From: Glycomyces dulcitolivorans
GTDB taxonomy: Bacteria; Actinomycetota; Actinomycetes; Mycobacteriales; Micromonosporaceae
Direction of reading: 5' to 3'
DNA: 50,687 nt
Assembly (NCBI RefSeq): GCF_003265355.1
Contig: NZ_QFRW01000325.1
Coordinates: forward strand, 1-50,687
Shown here: positions 42,900 to 50,687 of the stretch, in pieces
How positions within the stretch are numbered: position 1 is the first letter of the stretch
Layout of the letters: each line of letters starts with the position of its first letter
The notes under the pieces: model-generated
What the model was told of the DNA's origin: nothing
Seen by the model: only the letters and a program-made list of their open reading frames with translations
The model's database searches: none
Translations under genes and position numbers: made by a program

Positions 42900-43127
42900 G
42901 TTCTTGCTCCTTGTTGCTCATCGGGCGTTTCCCGTTGATGGAGCAACTATCGGAGACCGCCCTGACGGGGCGCTGATGCGAGCCTGACACGCCTTCAGTC
43001 CCCGGAGTCCCGTCTGTCAGCCGTTCGGGATTTTTCGCCCGAACCGCGTCATGGAAGACGTTCCGGTGCGTTCTCCATACAGCGGGCCGGTCGATCTACC
43101 ACCAGTGGTCGGCCGGTCCGCCCGGTG
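42900..43127. other. Intergenic stretch without recognised features
   Basis: This 228-bp gap is the longest in the window. It must hold the promoter of the gene at 42899 and the end of the TetR transcript, but I see no strong repeat, hairpin or RNA gene in it. Confidence 0.6.
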
Positions 43128-43805
43128 TCAGCTGAGGAGTCCGGTCAGGATCCTGGTCAGGGCGGCGGGTCTGCGGTCGTCGGCGGTCGTTGTCGAGGCG
43201 GCCAGATCGTCGAGCAGGGCGGTGATGCGGGGGTGCTCGCCGGAGGCGGCGACGTGGCCCAGGTAGGCGACCGCCTGGCGCGGCCGCTCAATGCCCGCCC
43301 GCTCGTTCAGGGCGAAGGTGGCGACGACGGCGTTGAGCAGGGCGAAGACCTCCAGTTTGACGCGTCCGTCGCCGGGGTGGCCGGCGAGGGCTTCCAGGAC
43401 GTGGTCGAGGACCTTGACGGCGTTGGGGCCCAGGGAGGGTCGTGTCAGGACCAGTTCGGGGAGCCAGCGGTGGCGCAGCATGACCGCGTACATGCCCTCG
43501 CCGACCGCGGCGAGGTCGGCGACGGATTCGCCTGTCAGCGGCGGGAGTTCGATGTCGGCGGCGGTCGCGTCGACCATGAGGTCGAGGAGGTCGTCGCGGC
43601 CGGAGACGTAGCGGTACAGGGAGGCGCCGCCGGTTCCCAGTTCGGCGGCGACGTTCCGCATCGAGACCGTCTCCAGCCCGCCGCGGTCGGCGACCGCCAG
43701 GGCGGCGGCCGTGATCTCGGGGCGGCTGCGGACCGCGGGGCGGCCGGTGGCGGCGCGTTCGGGTCGCAGCCAGATCGGTTCGTCGTAGTCGGCCAAGTCA
43801 CTCAC
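43128..43805 (-). CDS. TetR-family regulator
   Basis: A 225-residue regulator. The HTH is ITAAALAVADRGGLETVSMRNVAAELGTGGASLYRYVSGRDDLLDL (residues about 31-76, read in part), with SLYRYV as recognition helix; a helical ligand domain follows. GTG 43805 was chosen because starts further up (GTG 43823) overlap the operator. It is divergent from an alpha/beta-hydrolase gene, and a nested inverted repeat lies between them, so it most likely represses that gene and itself. Confidence 0.88.
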   Translation of the reverse strand: MSDLADYDEPIWLRPERAATGRPAVRSRPEITAAALAVADRGGLETVSMRNVAAELGTGGASLYRYVSGRDDLLDLMVDATAADIELPPLTGESVADLAAVGEGMYAVMLRHRWLPELVLTRPSLGPNAVKVLDHVLEALAGHPGDGRVKLEVFALLNAVVATFALNERAGIERPRQAVAYLGHVAASGEHPRITALLDDLAASTTTADDRRPAALTRILTGLLS

Positions 43806-43811
43806 CTCATC

Positions 43812-43863
43812 GTTTGCGAACACTGTACCCGAACACTAGACTTCGGGAACACCGTTCGCAAAC
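43812..43863. promoter_or_regulatory. Nested inverted-repeat operator between TetR and hydrolase genes
   Basis: The outer arms GTTTGCGAAC (43812-43821) and GTTCGCAAAC (43854-43863) are exact inverted repeats; the inner arms CCCGAA (43828-43833) and TTCGGG (43842-43847) share the same centre. The layout suits two TetR dimers. Confidence 0.75.
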
Positions 43864-43883
43864 TCCGATCGCAAGGAGGAACC

Positions 43884-44828
43884 ATGAACCAGACACCGAC
43901 CTCGACCCCTCCCACCGGCTACGCGCACAACGGCGACGTCCGGATCGCCTATGAGGACCTCGGCGGCAGCGGCGGTGAACCGCTGCTGCTCGTCATGGGT
44001 TCGGCGGTGACGCGCTTCTGGTGGCCGGAGGGCCTCGTCGCCGAACTGATCGGCCTCGGCTTCCACGTCGTGTCCTTCGACAACCGCGACTCCGGCCAGT
44101 CCACCCACTTCCCGGCCGCCCCCGCGAAACCCGTGACGGCCCTGTTCCGCAAGGAGGTCCCGGCCTACACGGGCGAAGACGTAGCGGACGACGCCGTCGC
44201 GGTCCTCGACGCGGTCGGCTGGGAGTCGACCCACCTGTTCGGACACTCCAACGGCGGCCTGCGGGCGCAGCGGATCGCCCTGCGCCATCCGGCCCGCGTG
44301 CGGAGCCTCGCCGTGTCCGCCGCGGTGTCCTCCGACGCCGGGCGCATGAAGCTGCTGCGCTACATCCACTTCGGGTTCGTCGCCAAGATGGCCCGCCTGC
44401 GTTTTCCCGAGACGCGCGAGGGCGACCTGGCGATGGGCCTCGCGGTCTCCCGGGCGCTGGCCTCCCCCGGCTACCCGTTCGACGAGGCCGAGGCGCTCTC
44501 GCGCATCGAGAAGGACGAGCGCAGCTCCGTCCGCGACCCGAACACCATGGGCCGCCAGCTCGGCGCCCACTGGTCCGGCCCCGGGCTCGACACGATCGAG
44601 GTCCCCACGGTGGTCCTGCACGGCGACGGCGACCAGCTCCTCAGGGTCGCGGCGGCCCGCGACCTCGCGGCGGCGATCCCCGGGGCCCGTCTCGTCGTGA
44701 GCCCGGGAGTGGGTCACGACATCCCCGGACCCAAGTACGGCGACTACGCGAAGGAGGTGCACGCGAACGCCGCGAGGGCGTCCGCCCGCAGCGCCGATGC
44801 GGGGCCGGCGCCGAATCCGCGAAGCTGA
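43884..44828 (+). CDS. Alpha/beta-fold hydrolase
   Basis: A 314-residue hydrolase. The nucleophile elbow is GHSNGG with S122, the acid is in VVLHGDGDQLL and the histidine in GVGHDIPG; the oxyanion segment is LLLVMGSAV. The type resembles aclacinomycin methylesterase/RdmC-like and other small-ester hydrolases. No signal peptide, so cytoplasmic. GCAAGGAGGA precedes ATG 43884. Regulated probably by the divergent TetR protein, which may sense its substrate. Confidence 0.9.
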   Translation: MNQTPTSTPPTGYAHNGDVRIAYEDLGGSGGEPLLLVMGSAVTRFWWPEGLVAELIGLGFHVVSFDNRDSGQSTHFPAAPAKPVTALFRKEVPAYTGEDVADDAVAVLDAVGWESTHLFGHSNGGLRAQRIALRHPARVRSLAVSAAVSSDAGRMKLLRYIHFGFVAKMARLRFPETREGDLAMGLAVSRALASPGYPFDEAEALSRIEKDERSSVRDPNTMGRQLGAHWSGPGLDTIEVPTVVLHGDGDQLLRVAAARDLAAAIPGARLVVSPGVGHDIPGPKYGDYAKEVHANAARASARSADAGPAPNPRS

Positions 44829-44841
44829 GGCGCGGCTCCGG

Positions 44842-45981
44842 TCAGAACGTCCGGGGCCGGGGGATGCGGGCGATGTCGGACTGCTGGTGCTTCCAGTTGG
44901 GGAAGGTCTTCAGGAGGGCCTCGGTCTTGGCCGAGAGGTAGAAGCGGGCGGCCGGTGAGACGCCGGTGGCGTCGGCGGTCCATTCGACGAAGGGCTGGAA
45001 GAGGCGCTTCACGGCCCGCACGACGGGGTCGTTGGGCTCGTACTTGGAGGGGAGGTAGCGCTCCAGGAAGACGTAGGCGCGGAGCGGGCTGACACGGGTG
45101 CCGTTGAAGCCGTGGAACCAGCACAGCTCCCTGATCGCCTCGAAGTGCTCGGCCTCCAGCAGGAACTTGCCGAGCATGTGGTTGAGGAAGCCGGAGGCGA
45201 AGATGCTGAGCTCCTCCTCGCCGGGCTCGTTGATGCCGGGCATCTCGACCTCCGGGCACATCCGGAGGCGGGCCTTCCACAGCTGGCGCAGCATGACGAA
45301 CCGGTGTTCGAGCTTCCGCGGGTCGCCGTCGACGCAGAACACGTCCCAGTCGTCGAGGGACTGGCGGGTGCCGAGGTAGACGTCCTCGCGCGCGACCTGA
45401 CGCGGTTCGAAGAACAGCTCGGGGAGGTCGGCGGCGCGCTGCCGGAACTTGCCGAGGAGGTAGTCGAAGGAGAACGAGGCGATCGCGTCGACGACCATGT
45501 CGAAGTGGTACTCCGAGTACTCGACGGAGTAGCCGACCCCGTAGTCCCCGCTCGGCGCTTCGAACTTGAGGAGGTAGTTGCGCTGGTCGCCGAAGACGTC
45601 GCCGGCCTCCCAGCACTCGACGAGCCGCATCTCCTCGCCGTACCAGGAGGGCGGGGGGAAGCCGAGCCTCCCCAGGCGCTCAAGGGCCCTGGTCGCCGAG
45701 CGGCGGCCGCCGGGGGTGTCGGCGAGTTCGGTCATGGCCGCGAGCATCGCGGTGCCGAACGCGTCGGGGTTGTTCAGGTAGTACTGGACGAGCAGCGTCT
45801 CCAGCTCGGCCTGGGACACGCCCTGGATGTCGGGGAAGGTCGAGCGCGTCCACATGTTTCCGAGGAACCCCGACAGCGCGGTCTCCATGTCGAGCCGGTT
45901 CTCGGGGTCGGGCTTCTGGTCGTCGGGGTACTCGCCGAGGATCGCGAACCATTCGGTGCGGTGCTTTTCTTCGAGTGACAC
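44842..45981 (-). CDS. Orphan 379-residue protein, function unknown
   Basis: A soluble, acidic, aromatic-rich protein with no signal peptide or membrane helix and no motif I recognise. It has duplicated-looking helical segments (FLGNMWTRSTFPDIQGVSQAELETLLVQYY and FASGFLNHMLGKFLLEAEHFEAI, read in part). GTG 45981 was chosen for the GAGG upstream; GTG 46026 lacks one. It ends 13 bp from the convergent hydrolase gene. Codon use is as its neighbours, so it is a real gene. Confidence 0.75.
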   Translation of the reverse strand: MSLEEKHRTEWFAILGEYPDDQKPDPENRLDMETALSGFLGNMWTRSTFPDIQGVSQAELETLLVQYYLNNPDAFGTAMLAAMTELADTPGGRRSATRALERLGRLGFPPPSWYGEEMRLVECWEAGDVFGDQRNYLLKFEAPSGDYGVGYSVEYSEYHFDMVVDAIASFSFDYLLGKFRQRAADLPELFFEPRQVAREDVYLGTRQSLDDWDVFCVDGDPRKLEHRFVMLRQLWKARLRMCPEVEMPGINEPGEEELSIFASGFLNHMLGKFLLEAEHFEAIRELCWFHGFNGTRVSPLRAYVFLERYLPSKYEPNDPVVRAVKRLFQPFVEWTADATGVSPAARFYLSAKTEALLKTFPNWKHQQSDIARIPRPRTF

Positions 45982-46085
45982 GGCGTCGCCTCGCTTCCAC
46001 TGGAGTCCTGGGGATTCGAGTGTCACAGTCGGAACGGTGCGTAGTCAACCGCACTTCGGCGCAGGTGACGGCGCGGAACGCCTGG

Positions 46086-46143
46086 TCCGGTCCCGTGCCG
46101 TCGAATCCGCCGAACTTGTGGACGGATCGGGGACGGGACCGGA
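46086..46143 (-). terminator. Long stem-loop after the EEP-family gene
   Basis: Arms tccggtcccgt and acgggaccgga (46086-46096 and 46133-46143) pair over 11 bp, with a further short inner GCCGTC/GGACGG-like pairing. It lies 15 bp past the stop at 46159. Confidence 0.6.
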
Positions 46144-46158
46144 GTGGACGGCGCGGAG

Positions 46159-47484
46159 TCAGCGTCGCGTGTAGACGACGCCGATCTTGTCGACCTCGGC
46201 GCCGGAGCGGCCGTGGAAGCCGGCGATCTGCCAGCCCGCGGGCGCGGTGTACGTGGTGCAGTCGCCGGTGGTCGTGCCGCCGGAGAGGGTGCGGCCGGTG
46301 CTGGTGGTGAAGCGGGCGTAGAAGATCCGCGTGCGGCCGTCGCGTTCGGCGCGGCACAGGTGCAGCGAGACCGGGTACTCCCCCGCGGCGAGCGTGAGCG
46401 TCGCGAGGGTGCCGCCGCTGCCGCCGTGGTCGAGGACGGTGCCGTCGGCGAGGGTCAGGCCGATGAGGTCGACGCGCGAGCCGGCGCGCAGGCGCAGGAC
46501 GGCGGGGTCGTCGGTCGCGTCGAGGGCGTCGACGTCGGTGAAGAAGTCGCCGTGCGGGCCGCCGAACTGGTCGCTGAGCGTGAAGTCGCCGCTGGTGGCC
46601 CAGGAGAAGTCGACGGCGATCGGGTAGTGGTCGGAGAGGTTCTCCCCGGAGCCGTCACGGAAGGCGGCGTGGTCGTTGCGGTACTGGCCCGCGTCCAGTT
46701 GGACGTGGTCGCCGGAGCGGTAGAGGATCTTGTCGACCACTTCGCAGTCGGCACTGACGGTGGCGTCGTCGCAGACGAGCGCGGGGTCGCCCTCGTCGGG
46801 GGCGTCGCCGCCGCGCACGAGGTCGACCCAGGCGTCGGTGAGGCCGTTCGCAGAGGCGAAGGACGCGATGCCGTCGCCGGTGCGGGTGTAGCGGGTGTTG
46901 GTGTCGCCGTAGACGATCACGGCGTTCCCGGCCGAGTGCTCGGTCATGAACGCCGAGACCTGCGCGAGGTTCGCGGCGCGGGCGGCGATGTCGGCGGGCT
47001 CGCTGCCGGCGTCGGTGTGGAGGTTGTAGAGGTCGACCCACACGCCCTCAGCAAGGCGGGCCCGCATGAACGTGAAGCCCTTGGGCGTCAGGCAGTCGCC
47101 GGAACCGGAGGCGCACTCGTCCCAGGCCGTCCGCTCGAAGTCCTCGAACGGCAGGTCCGAGAGGGTGTTGAGGCCGTCGCCGAAGGGGACGCCGCCGCTG
47201 GTGGGGGTGCGGTACGGGTGGTCGTCGGCCGCATACAGGGCCGCGTGGTAGTTGAAGTCCTCCTGGACGTGCACGATGTCGTAGGAGCCCAGGCGGGACC
47301 CGATGATCGGCGTGTTCGTCTCGGGGTCGCCGTCGCCGAGGCCCAGCGGCAGGCCCGCGATGTTGTAGGAGAGGACGGACAGCTCGCCGCTCTGGGCGGC
47401 GGCGGCCTCCTGCGCCTCGGCGGGCGCTGGGACGGCGATGACGGCCAGCGCGGCGAGCGCGGCCAGGCGGGACGGGGTGCGCAT
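46159..47484 (-). CDS. Secreted endonuclease/exonuclease/phosphatase-family enzyme with jacalin-like tail
   Basis: A 441-residue exported protein. After a Sec signal peptide (LAALAALAVIAVPAPAEA) comes an EEP-fold domain: N41 in LSYNIAG, E75 in HVQEDF, H156 in NLHTDAG, D194/N196 in GDTNTRYT and S284-D285-H286 in SDHYPIA, all expected metal and catalytic residues. This resembles sphingomyelinase C or secreted nuclease relatives. From about 297 (FTLSDQFGGPHGDFFTDVDAL) to the end (GWQIAGFHGRSGAEVDKIGVVY) is a jacalin-like lectin domain that may target glycans. ATG 47484 has GGAG upstream. Confidence 0.87.
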   Translation of the reverse strand: MRTPSRLAALAALAVIAVPAPAEAQEAAAAQSGELSVLSYNIAGLPLGLGDGDPETNTPIIGSRLGSYDIVHVQEDFNYHAALYAADDHPYRTPTSGGVPFGDGLNTLSDLPFEDFERTAWDECASGSGDCLTPKGFTFMRARLAEGVWVDLYNLHTDAGSEPADIAARAANLAQVSAFMTEHSAGNAVIVYGDTNTRYTRTGDGIASFASANGLTDAWVDLVRGGDAPDEGDPALVCDDATVSADCEVVDKILYRSGDHVQLDAGQYRNDHAAFRDGSGENLSDHYPIAVDFSWATSGDFTLSDQFGGPHGDFFTDVDALDATDDPAVLRLRAGSRVDLIGLTLADGTVLDHGGSGGTLATLTLAAGEYPVSLHLCRAERDGRTRIFYARFTTSTGRTLSGGTTTGDCTTYTAPAGWQIAGFHGRSGAEVDKIGVVYTRR

Positions 47485-47570
47485 GGGACTCCAGTCGTGG
47501 TGCGGCCGAGGGGGCTCGGCTCGAAAGCGGCCCCGCCAGATTGCCCGAAATACGCGAAATGTTCAAGACG

Positions 47571-47626
47571 GGCGGGGGAACGCCGGGTGAAGGAGTCCGC
47601 TTGCGCCGCCGCGGCGCTCCCCCGCC
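47571..47626 (-). terminator. Long terminator-like hairpin after the SRPBCC gene
   Basis: A 15-bp stem with one mismatch (47571-47585 with 47612-47626) closes a loop of about 26 nt, 7 bp past the stop at 47633. Confidence 0.6.
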
Positions 47627-47632
47627 GCCGCG

Positions 47633-48301
47633 TCAGCGCGTCTCGGCGACGGCCTTGACGCCCGCGAGCCAGGTGTCCACGCCGACTTGGAGGGCCGCGC
47701 TGGGGACGAGCGCGGCGACGACCGGTCCGGCGAGGGTCTCCTTGCAGGACAGGCGGGTTCCGCCGTCGGCGGGTTCGGTGCGGTAGACGTGGGTGAAGCG
47801 GGCGCCCGCGCTGGTGCTCACGTAGGCGAGGAGGCGGCCGGGTTCGACGGCGCCGAAGGTGGAGGTGATCCGGTTCGGTCCGGCGCTCCAGGTGAAGGCG
47901 CCGCCGCGGCGGGCGGGGCCGTCGGCTTCGACGTCGTGGACGTCGGCGCGGACCTCGGGCCAGGCCGCGACGTCGGCGAGGACGTCCCACACCCGCTCGG
48001 GTGCGGCGTCGACGAGGATCTCCCCGGCGGCCTGGGTGGGCGCGAGGTCGTCGGTGCGGCCGGCGGCGACCTCGGCGAGGAGGGCGTCGAGTGCGGGTCC
48101 GGTGTAGAGGGCGCCGCCGAGGGGCGCGGCTCCGGCGGCGAGCCAGCCGTCGGGGTCCTCCAGGACGGCGATCCCGGCCGCGCCGGGCAGGTCGAGTCCT
48201 TCGGGTGCGGGTTCTTCGGCGAGGCTCGGGAGCGGGCCGGGGGTGAGGGCGAGGACGGAGCGGCCGTGCTCGCTCCAGCGCAGGAATCTGATGGTGGCCA
48301 T
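47633..48301 (-). CDS. SRPBCC-family protein with N-terminal extension
   Basis: A 222-residue protein. Residues 95-222 form a START/polyketide-cyclase-like fold (GEILVDAAPERVWDVLADVAAWPEV, LLAYVSTSAGARFTHVYRTE, GGTRLSCKETLAGPVV), which binds hydrophobic ligands. The first 90 residues (IRFLRWSEHGRSVLALTPG...) are an extra part I do not recognise. GGAAGGAA precedes ATG 48301. It is divergent from a TetR gene with an operator between them, so likely induced by the TetR ligand. Confidence 0.82.
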   Translation of the reverse strand: MATIRFLRWSEHGRSVLALTPGPLPSLAEEPAPEGLDLPGAAGIAVLEDPDGWLAAGAAPLGGALYTGPALDALLAEVAAGRTDDLAPTQAAGEILVDAAPERVWDVLADVAAWPEVRADVHDVEADGPARRGGAFTWSAGPNRITSTFGAVEPGRLLAYVSTSAGARFTHVYRTEPADGGTRLSCKETLAGPVVAALVPSAALQVGVDTWLAGVKAVAETR

Positions 48302-48327
48302 GGGGTTCCTTCCGTTGTCGTACGTCG

Positions 48328-48346
48328 TACCGTACAACATACGGTA
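48328..48346. promoter_or_regulatory. TetR operator, 7-5-7 inverted repeat
   Basis: TACCGTA-caaca-TACGGTA is an exact inverted repeat, preceded by the related GTACGTCGTAC. It lies between the divergent SRPBCC and TetR genes. Confidence 0.72.
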
Positions 48347-48376
48347 GAGGTGGTGCGGGCGGCGTCCGAGCGGCAC

Positions 48377-48382
48377 TAGAAT
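48377..48382 (+). promoter_or_regulatory. -10 element of a leaderless TetR gene
   Basis: TAGAAT ends 6 bp before the GTG start of the TetR gene, so transcription would begin at or beside the start codon. No ribosome site is present, which fits leaderless translation. No clear -35 box is seen. Confidence 0.55.
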
Positions 48383-48388
48383 CGGCAC

Positions 48389-49117
48389 GTGAACTCATGG
48401 CCCGACCCCGGCAGTGCGCTGCCGCTGCTGTGGCGGACGGCCGAGCGTCCGAGCCGCGGCAGCGGGCTGACGATCGGCGCGATCGTGGAGGCCGCGGTGC
48501 TGATCGCCGACGCCGACGGGATCGGCGCGGTGACGATGCGCAGCGTCGCCGAGCGGCTCGGCGTGGGCACGATGTCGCTGTACACGCACGTGCCGGGCAA
48601 GCGGGAGCTGTACGCGCTCATGCTCGACCGCGTGTTCGCGGACGCGGCCGAGAAGCCGGAGGGCGATTGGCGCGAGCGGTGCGCGGCGATCGCGCGGCAG
48701 GACCGCGACCGCTACCTGCGCCATCCGTGGCTTTTGGAGCTGCCGGCGGCGCGGCCCGCGTTCGGGCCCAACGTGACCGCGAAGTACGACCGCGACCTGG
48801 CGGCCCTGGACGGGACGGGTCTGACTGCGGCGGAGATGAACGCGGCGGTGATGTCGTTGACGAGCTTCGTGTACGGCGCGGCCCGGTTCCAGAGCCAGGC
48901 GCGCAGCGACGAGCGGGACGGCCGGGGCGAGCGGCGGTTCTGGCAGGACCACGAGCCGTTCATGCACCTGGTGCTCGACCCCGAGCGGTTCCCGACCGCC
49001 CACCGGGTGGCCGAGGAGGCCCGCAACGAGGGGGACGCCGACCACGACTCCTCGTTCGAGTTCGGGCTCGAACGGCTCCTCGTCGGGATCGGCGACCTCA
49101 TCGGGCGCAGGGCCTAG
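48389..49117 (+). CDS. TetR/AcrR-family regulator
   Basis: A 242-residue regulator. The HTH spans about 27-72 (AAVLIADADGIGAVTMRSVAERLGVGTMSLYTHVPGKRELY, read in part), with the MSLYTHV recognition helix of the TetR_C_1 group. A long helical ligand domain follows. GTG 48389 appears leaderless behind TAGAAT. Likely represses itself and the divergent SRPBCC gene through the repeat at 48328. Confidence 0.88.
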   Translation: MNSWPDPGSALPLLWRTAERPSRGSGLTIGAIVEAAVLIADADGIGAVTMRSVAERLGVGTMSLYTHVPGKRELYALMLDRVFADAAEKPEGDWRERCAAIARQDRDRYLRHPWLLELPAARPAFGPNVTAKYDRDLAALDGTGLTAAEMNAAVMSLTSFVYGAARFQSQARSDERDGRGERRFWQDHEPFMHLVLDPERFPTAHRVAEEARNEGDADHDSSFEFGLERLLVGIGDLIGRRA

Positions 49118-49178
49118 GACGCCGACCGGTGCGTGTCGGCGCCCTAGGGGTGTTCGGTTGCGGTGGTGCGGTTCCGGG

Positions 49179-50687
49179 TCAGGCCGAGCGGCGGCGGGCG
49201 GCGACGGCCAGGATCAGGCCCGACAGCAGCGCGACGGCGGCGGCGACGATGAACCAGGCCGTGGCGGGCCCGGTCTTGGGCAGCTTCGGGCCGCCGCCGT
49301 TGACCGTCAGGTCGTCGGTGTTGTTGGACAGCTTCGCGTCGAGGTCGCCCGGGTAGTCCTCGGAGCCGAGGGTGACGACCTGGACGTAGCCCTTGTCGTT
49401 CGACTTCCCGTCGGTGATCTCGGCGGTGAGCTTGTACTTCAGGACCGTGCCCGGGTTCGTGCTGTAGAACAGGCACACGAAGTCGACCTCGTCCTCGTCC
49501 ACTGCGGGAATCGAGGAGTTGAGGAAGTCGCTGGCGCCCTCTTCGCAGTGCCAGCCCTCTTCGGGCGCTTCGATCTCGACGAAGTCGACGCCTTCGGGCA
49601 GGTCGCCGACGAGCGCGTAGGAGCCGGGTCCGTCCATGAAGGTCGGGGCCAGGGCCGGGCCGCGGTTCTCGACCTCGATGGTGACCGTCACGTCGTCGCC
49701 GTCGTCGCCCTTGAAGGTCGCGCCGTCGACGGCGAGGTCGTAGGGGTTCTCGCTGGAGGTGATGTCGATGTACCCGAAGTCCGAGTCGTAGAAGGTCGCG
49801 GTGGGCTCCACGGCCTGGAATCCGAGCACGTCGTCCGAGCCCTCCCAGGTGACGCCGCCGAACCAGGATTCGAGCGATTCGGCGTCGATCGGGAACACCG
49901 AGTAGGAGCAGCCGCAGACGAGGACGGGGCCGGGCGCGGTCGCCAGGACCTCGTAGCGGATCGGCTCGGTGAAGGTGAACGCGGTGTCGGGCGCGTCCTC
50001 GAAGTCGGTCACGGCGCACACGAGCGCGCCGTGGTCGTCCATGCAGTTGTCCCAGTCGTCCTGGGGCGCGACGAGTCCCTGCGGCAGGTAGTCGGCGCGG
50101 AACGCGGAGACGACGACCGCGGCGGTGTCCTCGGGCAGGTCCTCGGCCTGGTAGAACTCGGGCTGGACCGGGGCGGACTCGCCGGGGTCGACGCCGTTGA
50201 AGTTGAGGTCGCTGGGCAGGTACGGGAACTCGTTGTCGGCCGCGATGACCTCCATCTCCTCGTCGACGACCATGACGATCTCGCCGTCGACGCTGATGGT
50301 GATCGCGTACGGGTGGACGCCGGGCGCGGCGCCGGGTTCGGCGGTGTACATGTAGCTGAAGGTGGTGCTGCGGTCGGCGTCCTCGGCCTCGCACCACAGC
50401 AGGCCGGTGGTGGCGTCGGGGCCGCACCCGCCGTACTGCGGGTCGTTGTTGGCCCAGTAGACGACCCCGGTGTTCGGGTCGAGCGAGAATCCGGCGGTGA
50501 CGTCGTGCTCGCCTTCGGCGAAGTCCTCCCCGAAGACGATGGTCAGCTCGCCGTACAGCTCCTCGCCGTTCGCGGTGATGAGATGGGCGGCCGGGTGGAC
50601 GACGTCGACGGGGACGGGCGCCTGGGCGGCGGCCGGTGACGCGAACGAGGCGGCGCCGAGCGCGGCGGCGACGGCGGCCGCGGCGAG
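49179..50687 (-). CDS. LPXTG-anchored surface protein, 5' end beyond the window
   Basis: The reading frame stays open to the window edge, giving 502 residues; the first ones (AAALGAASFASPAAAQAP) are the end of a signal peptide, so only the start codon and a few residues are missing. The mature region is acidic and beta-rich, with several Cys pairs (YGGCGPD, LLWCEAED, VCGCSYS), and a DUF11-like part (VTVTIEVENRGPALAPTF). The C terminus is a sortase signal: LPKTG, a hydrophobic helix (AWFIVAAAVALLSGLILAV) and RRRSA. It would be linked to peptidoglycan. The internal ATG at 50351 is not the start. Confidence 0.88.
   Translation of the reverse strand, partial: LAAAAVAAALGAASFASPAAAQAPVPVDVVHPAAHLITANGEELYGELTIVFGEDFAEGEHDVTAGFSLDPNTGVVYWANNDPQYGGCGPDATTGLLWCEAEDADRSTTFSYMYTAEPGAAPGVHPYAITISVDGEIVMVVDEEMEVIAADNEFPYLPSDLNFNGVDPGESAPVQPEFYQAEDLPEDTAAVVVSAFRADYLPQGLVAPQDDWDNCMDDHGALVCAVTDFEDAPDTAFTFTEPIRYEVLATAPGPVLVCGCSYSVFPIDAESLESWFGGVTWEGSDDVLGFQAVEPTATFYDSDFGYIDITSSENPYDLAVDGATFKGDDGDDVTVTIEVENRGPALAPTFMDGPGSYALVGDLPEGVDFVEIEAPEEGWHCEEGASDFLNSSIPAVDEDEVDFVCLFYSTNPGTVLKYKLTAEITDGKSNDKGYVQVVTLGSEDYPGDLDAKLSNNTDDLTVNGGGPKLPKTGPATAWFIVAAAVALLSGLILAVAARRRSA

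Overview
The window reads as chromosomal DNA from a high-GC actinobacterium. Codon usage is strongly GC3-biased. GTG and TTG starts and 4-bp ATGA/GTGA overlaps are common. It carries a mycothiol-type DinB enzyme, LacI- and TetR-controlled loci, Tat and lipoprotein exports and an LPXTG surface protein. A Glycomyces- or Streptomyces-like source is plausible, but the genus cannot be fixed from the sequence alone. I see no rRNA, tRNA, CRISPR array, insertion sequence or prophage, and no gene-free stretch over 300 bp.

Layout. (1) 1-7000: a sugar-uptake locus. A Tat-exported beta-propeller protein is divergent from an operon of LacI regulator, FAD-dependent oxidoreductase, solute-binding lipoprotein and two permeases; a 32-bp perfect palindrome lies between them. 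(2) 7012-12176: small stress and membrane proteins, a CrtI-like oxidoreductase, and a large secreted protein joining an HEFFH peptidase-like part to a C-terminal propeller. (3) 12286-20216: MerR regulator, MFS transporter, a His-rich DUF4396 protein behind a CsoR-type copper box, and a TetR-divergent operon of an MMPL transporter fused to a P-loop ATPase plus a YhgE/Pip protein. (4) 20224-24907: APH-like kinase, KatG behind a Fur-type operator, DinB enzyme, GNAT acetyltransferase. (5) 24925-36473: one ten-gene minus-strand operon of LacI, two permeases, binding lipoprotein, two ADP-ribosylglycohydrolase-family proteins, ribokinase-like kinase, a cysteine-free barrel/SUMF1 fusion, class III CoA-transferase and CitE-like lyase. 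Almost every junction overlaps by 4 bp or more. (6) 36696-40526: DUF3817 protein and a copper operon (CopZ, secreted His/Met protein, CopA) behind two CsoR boxes. (7) 40718-42899: a PopR/ClgR-like regulator ending in YALAA, convergent with two ClpP genes, one of which lacks the catalytic Ser and His. (8) 43128-50687: two TetR-controlled divergent pairs, an orphan 379-residue protein, a secreted EEP-family enzyme with a jacalin-like tail, and an LPXTG surface protein cut by the window end.

How the parts work together. Both sugar ABC clusters lack an ATPase gene, so they probably share an MsiK-type ATPase encoded elsewhere. The copper genes and the DUF4396 gene share CsoR-type boxes, suggesting one regulon. 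The best candidates for little-described biology are the ten-gene ADP-ribosylglycohydrolase/CoA-lyase operon and the ClpP pair with a pseudo-protease subunit beside a regulator that ends like an ssrA tag.
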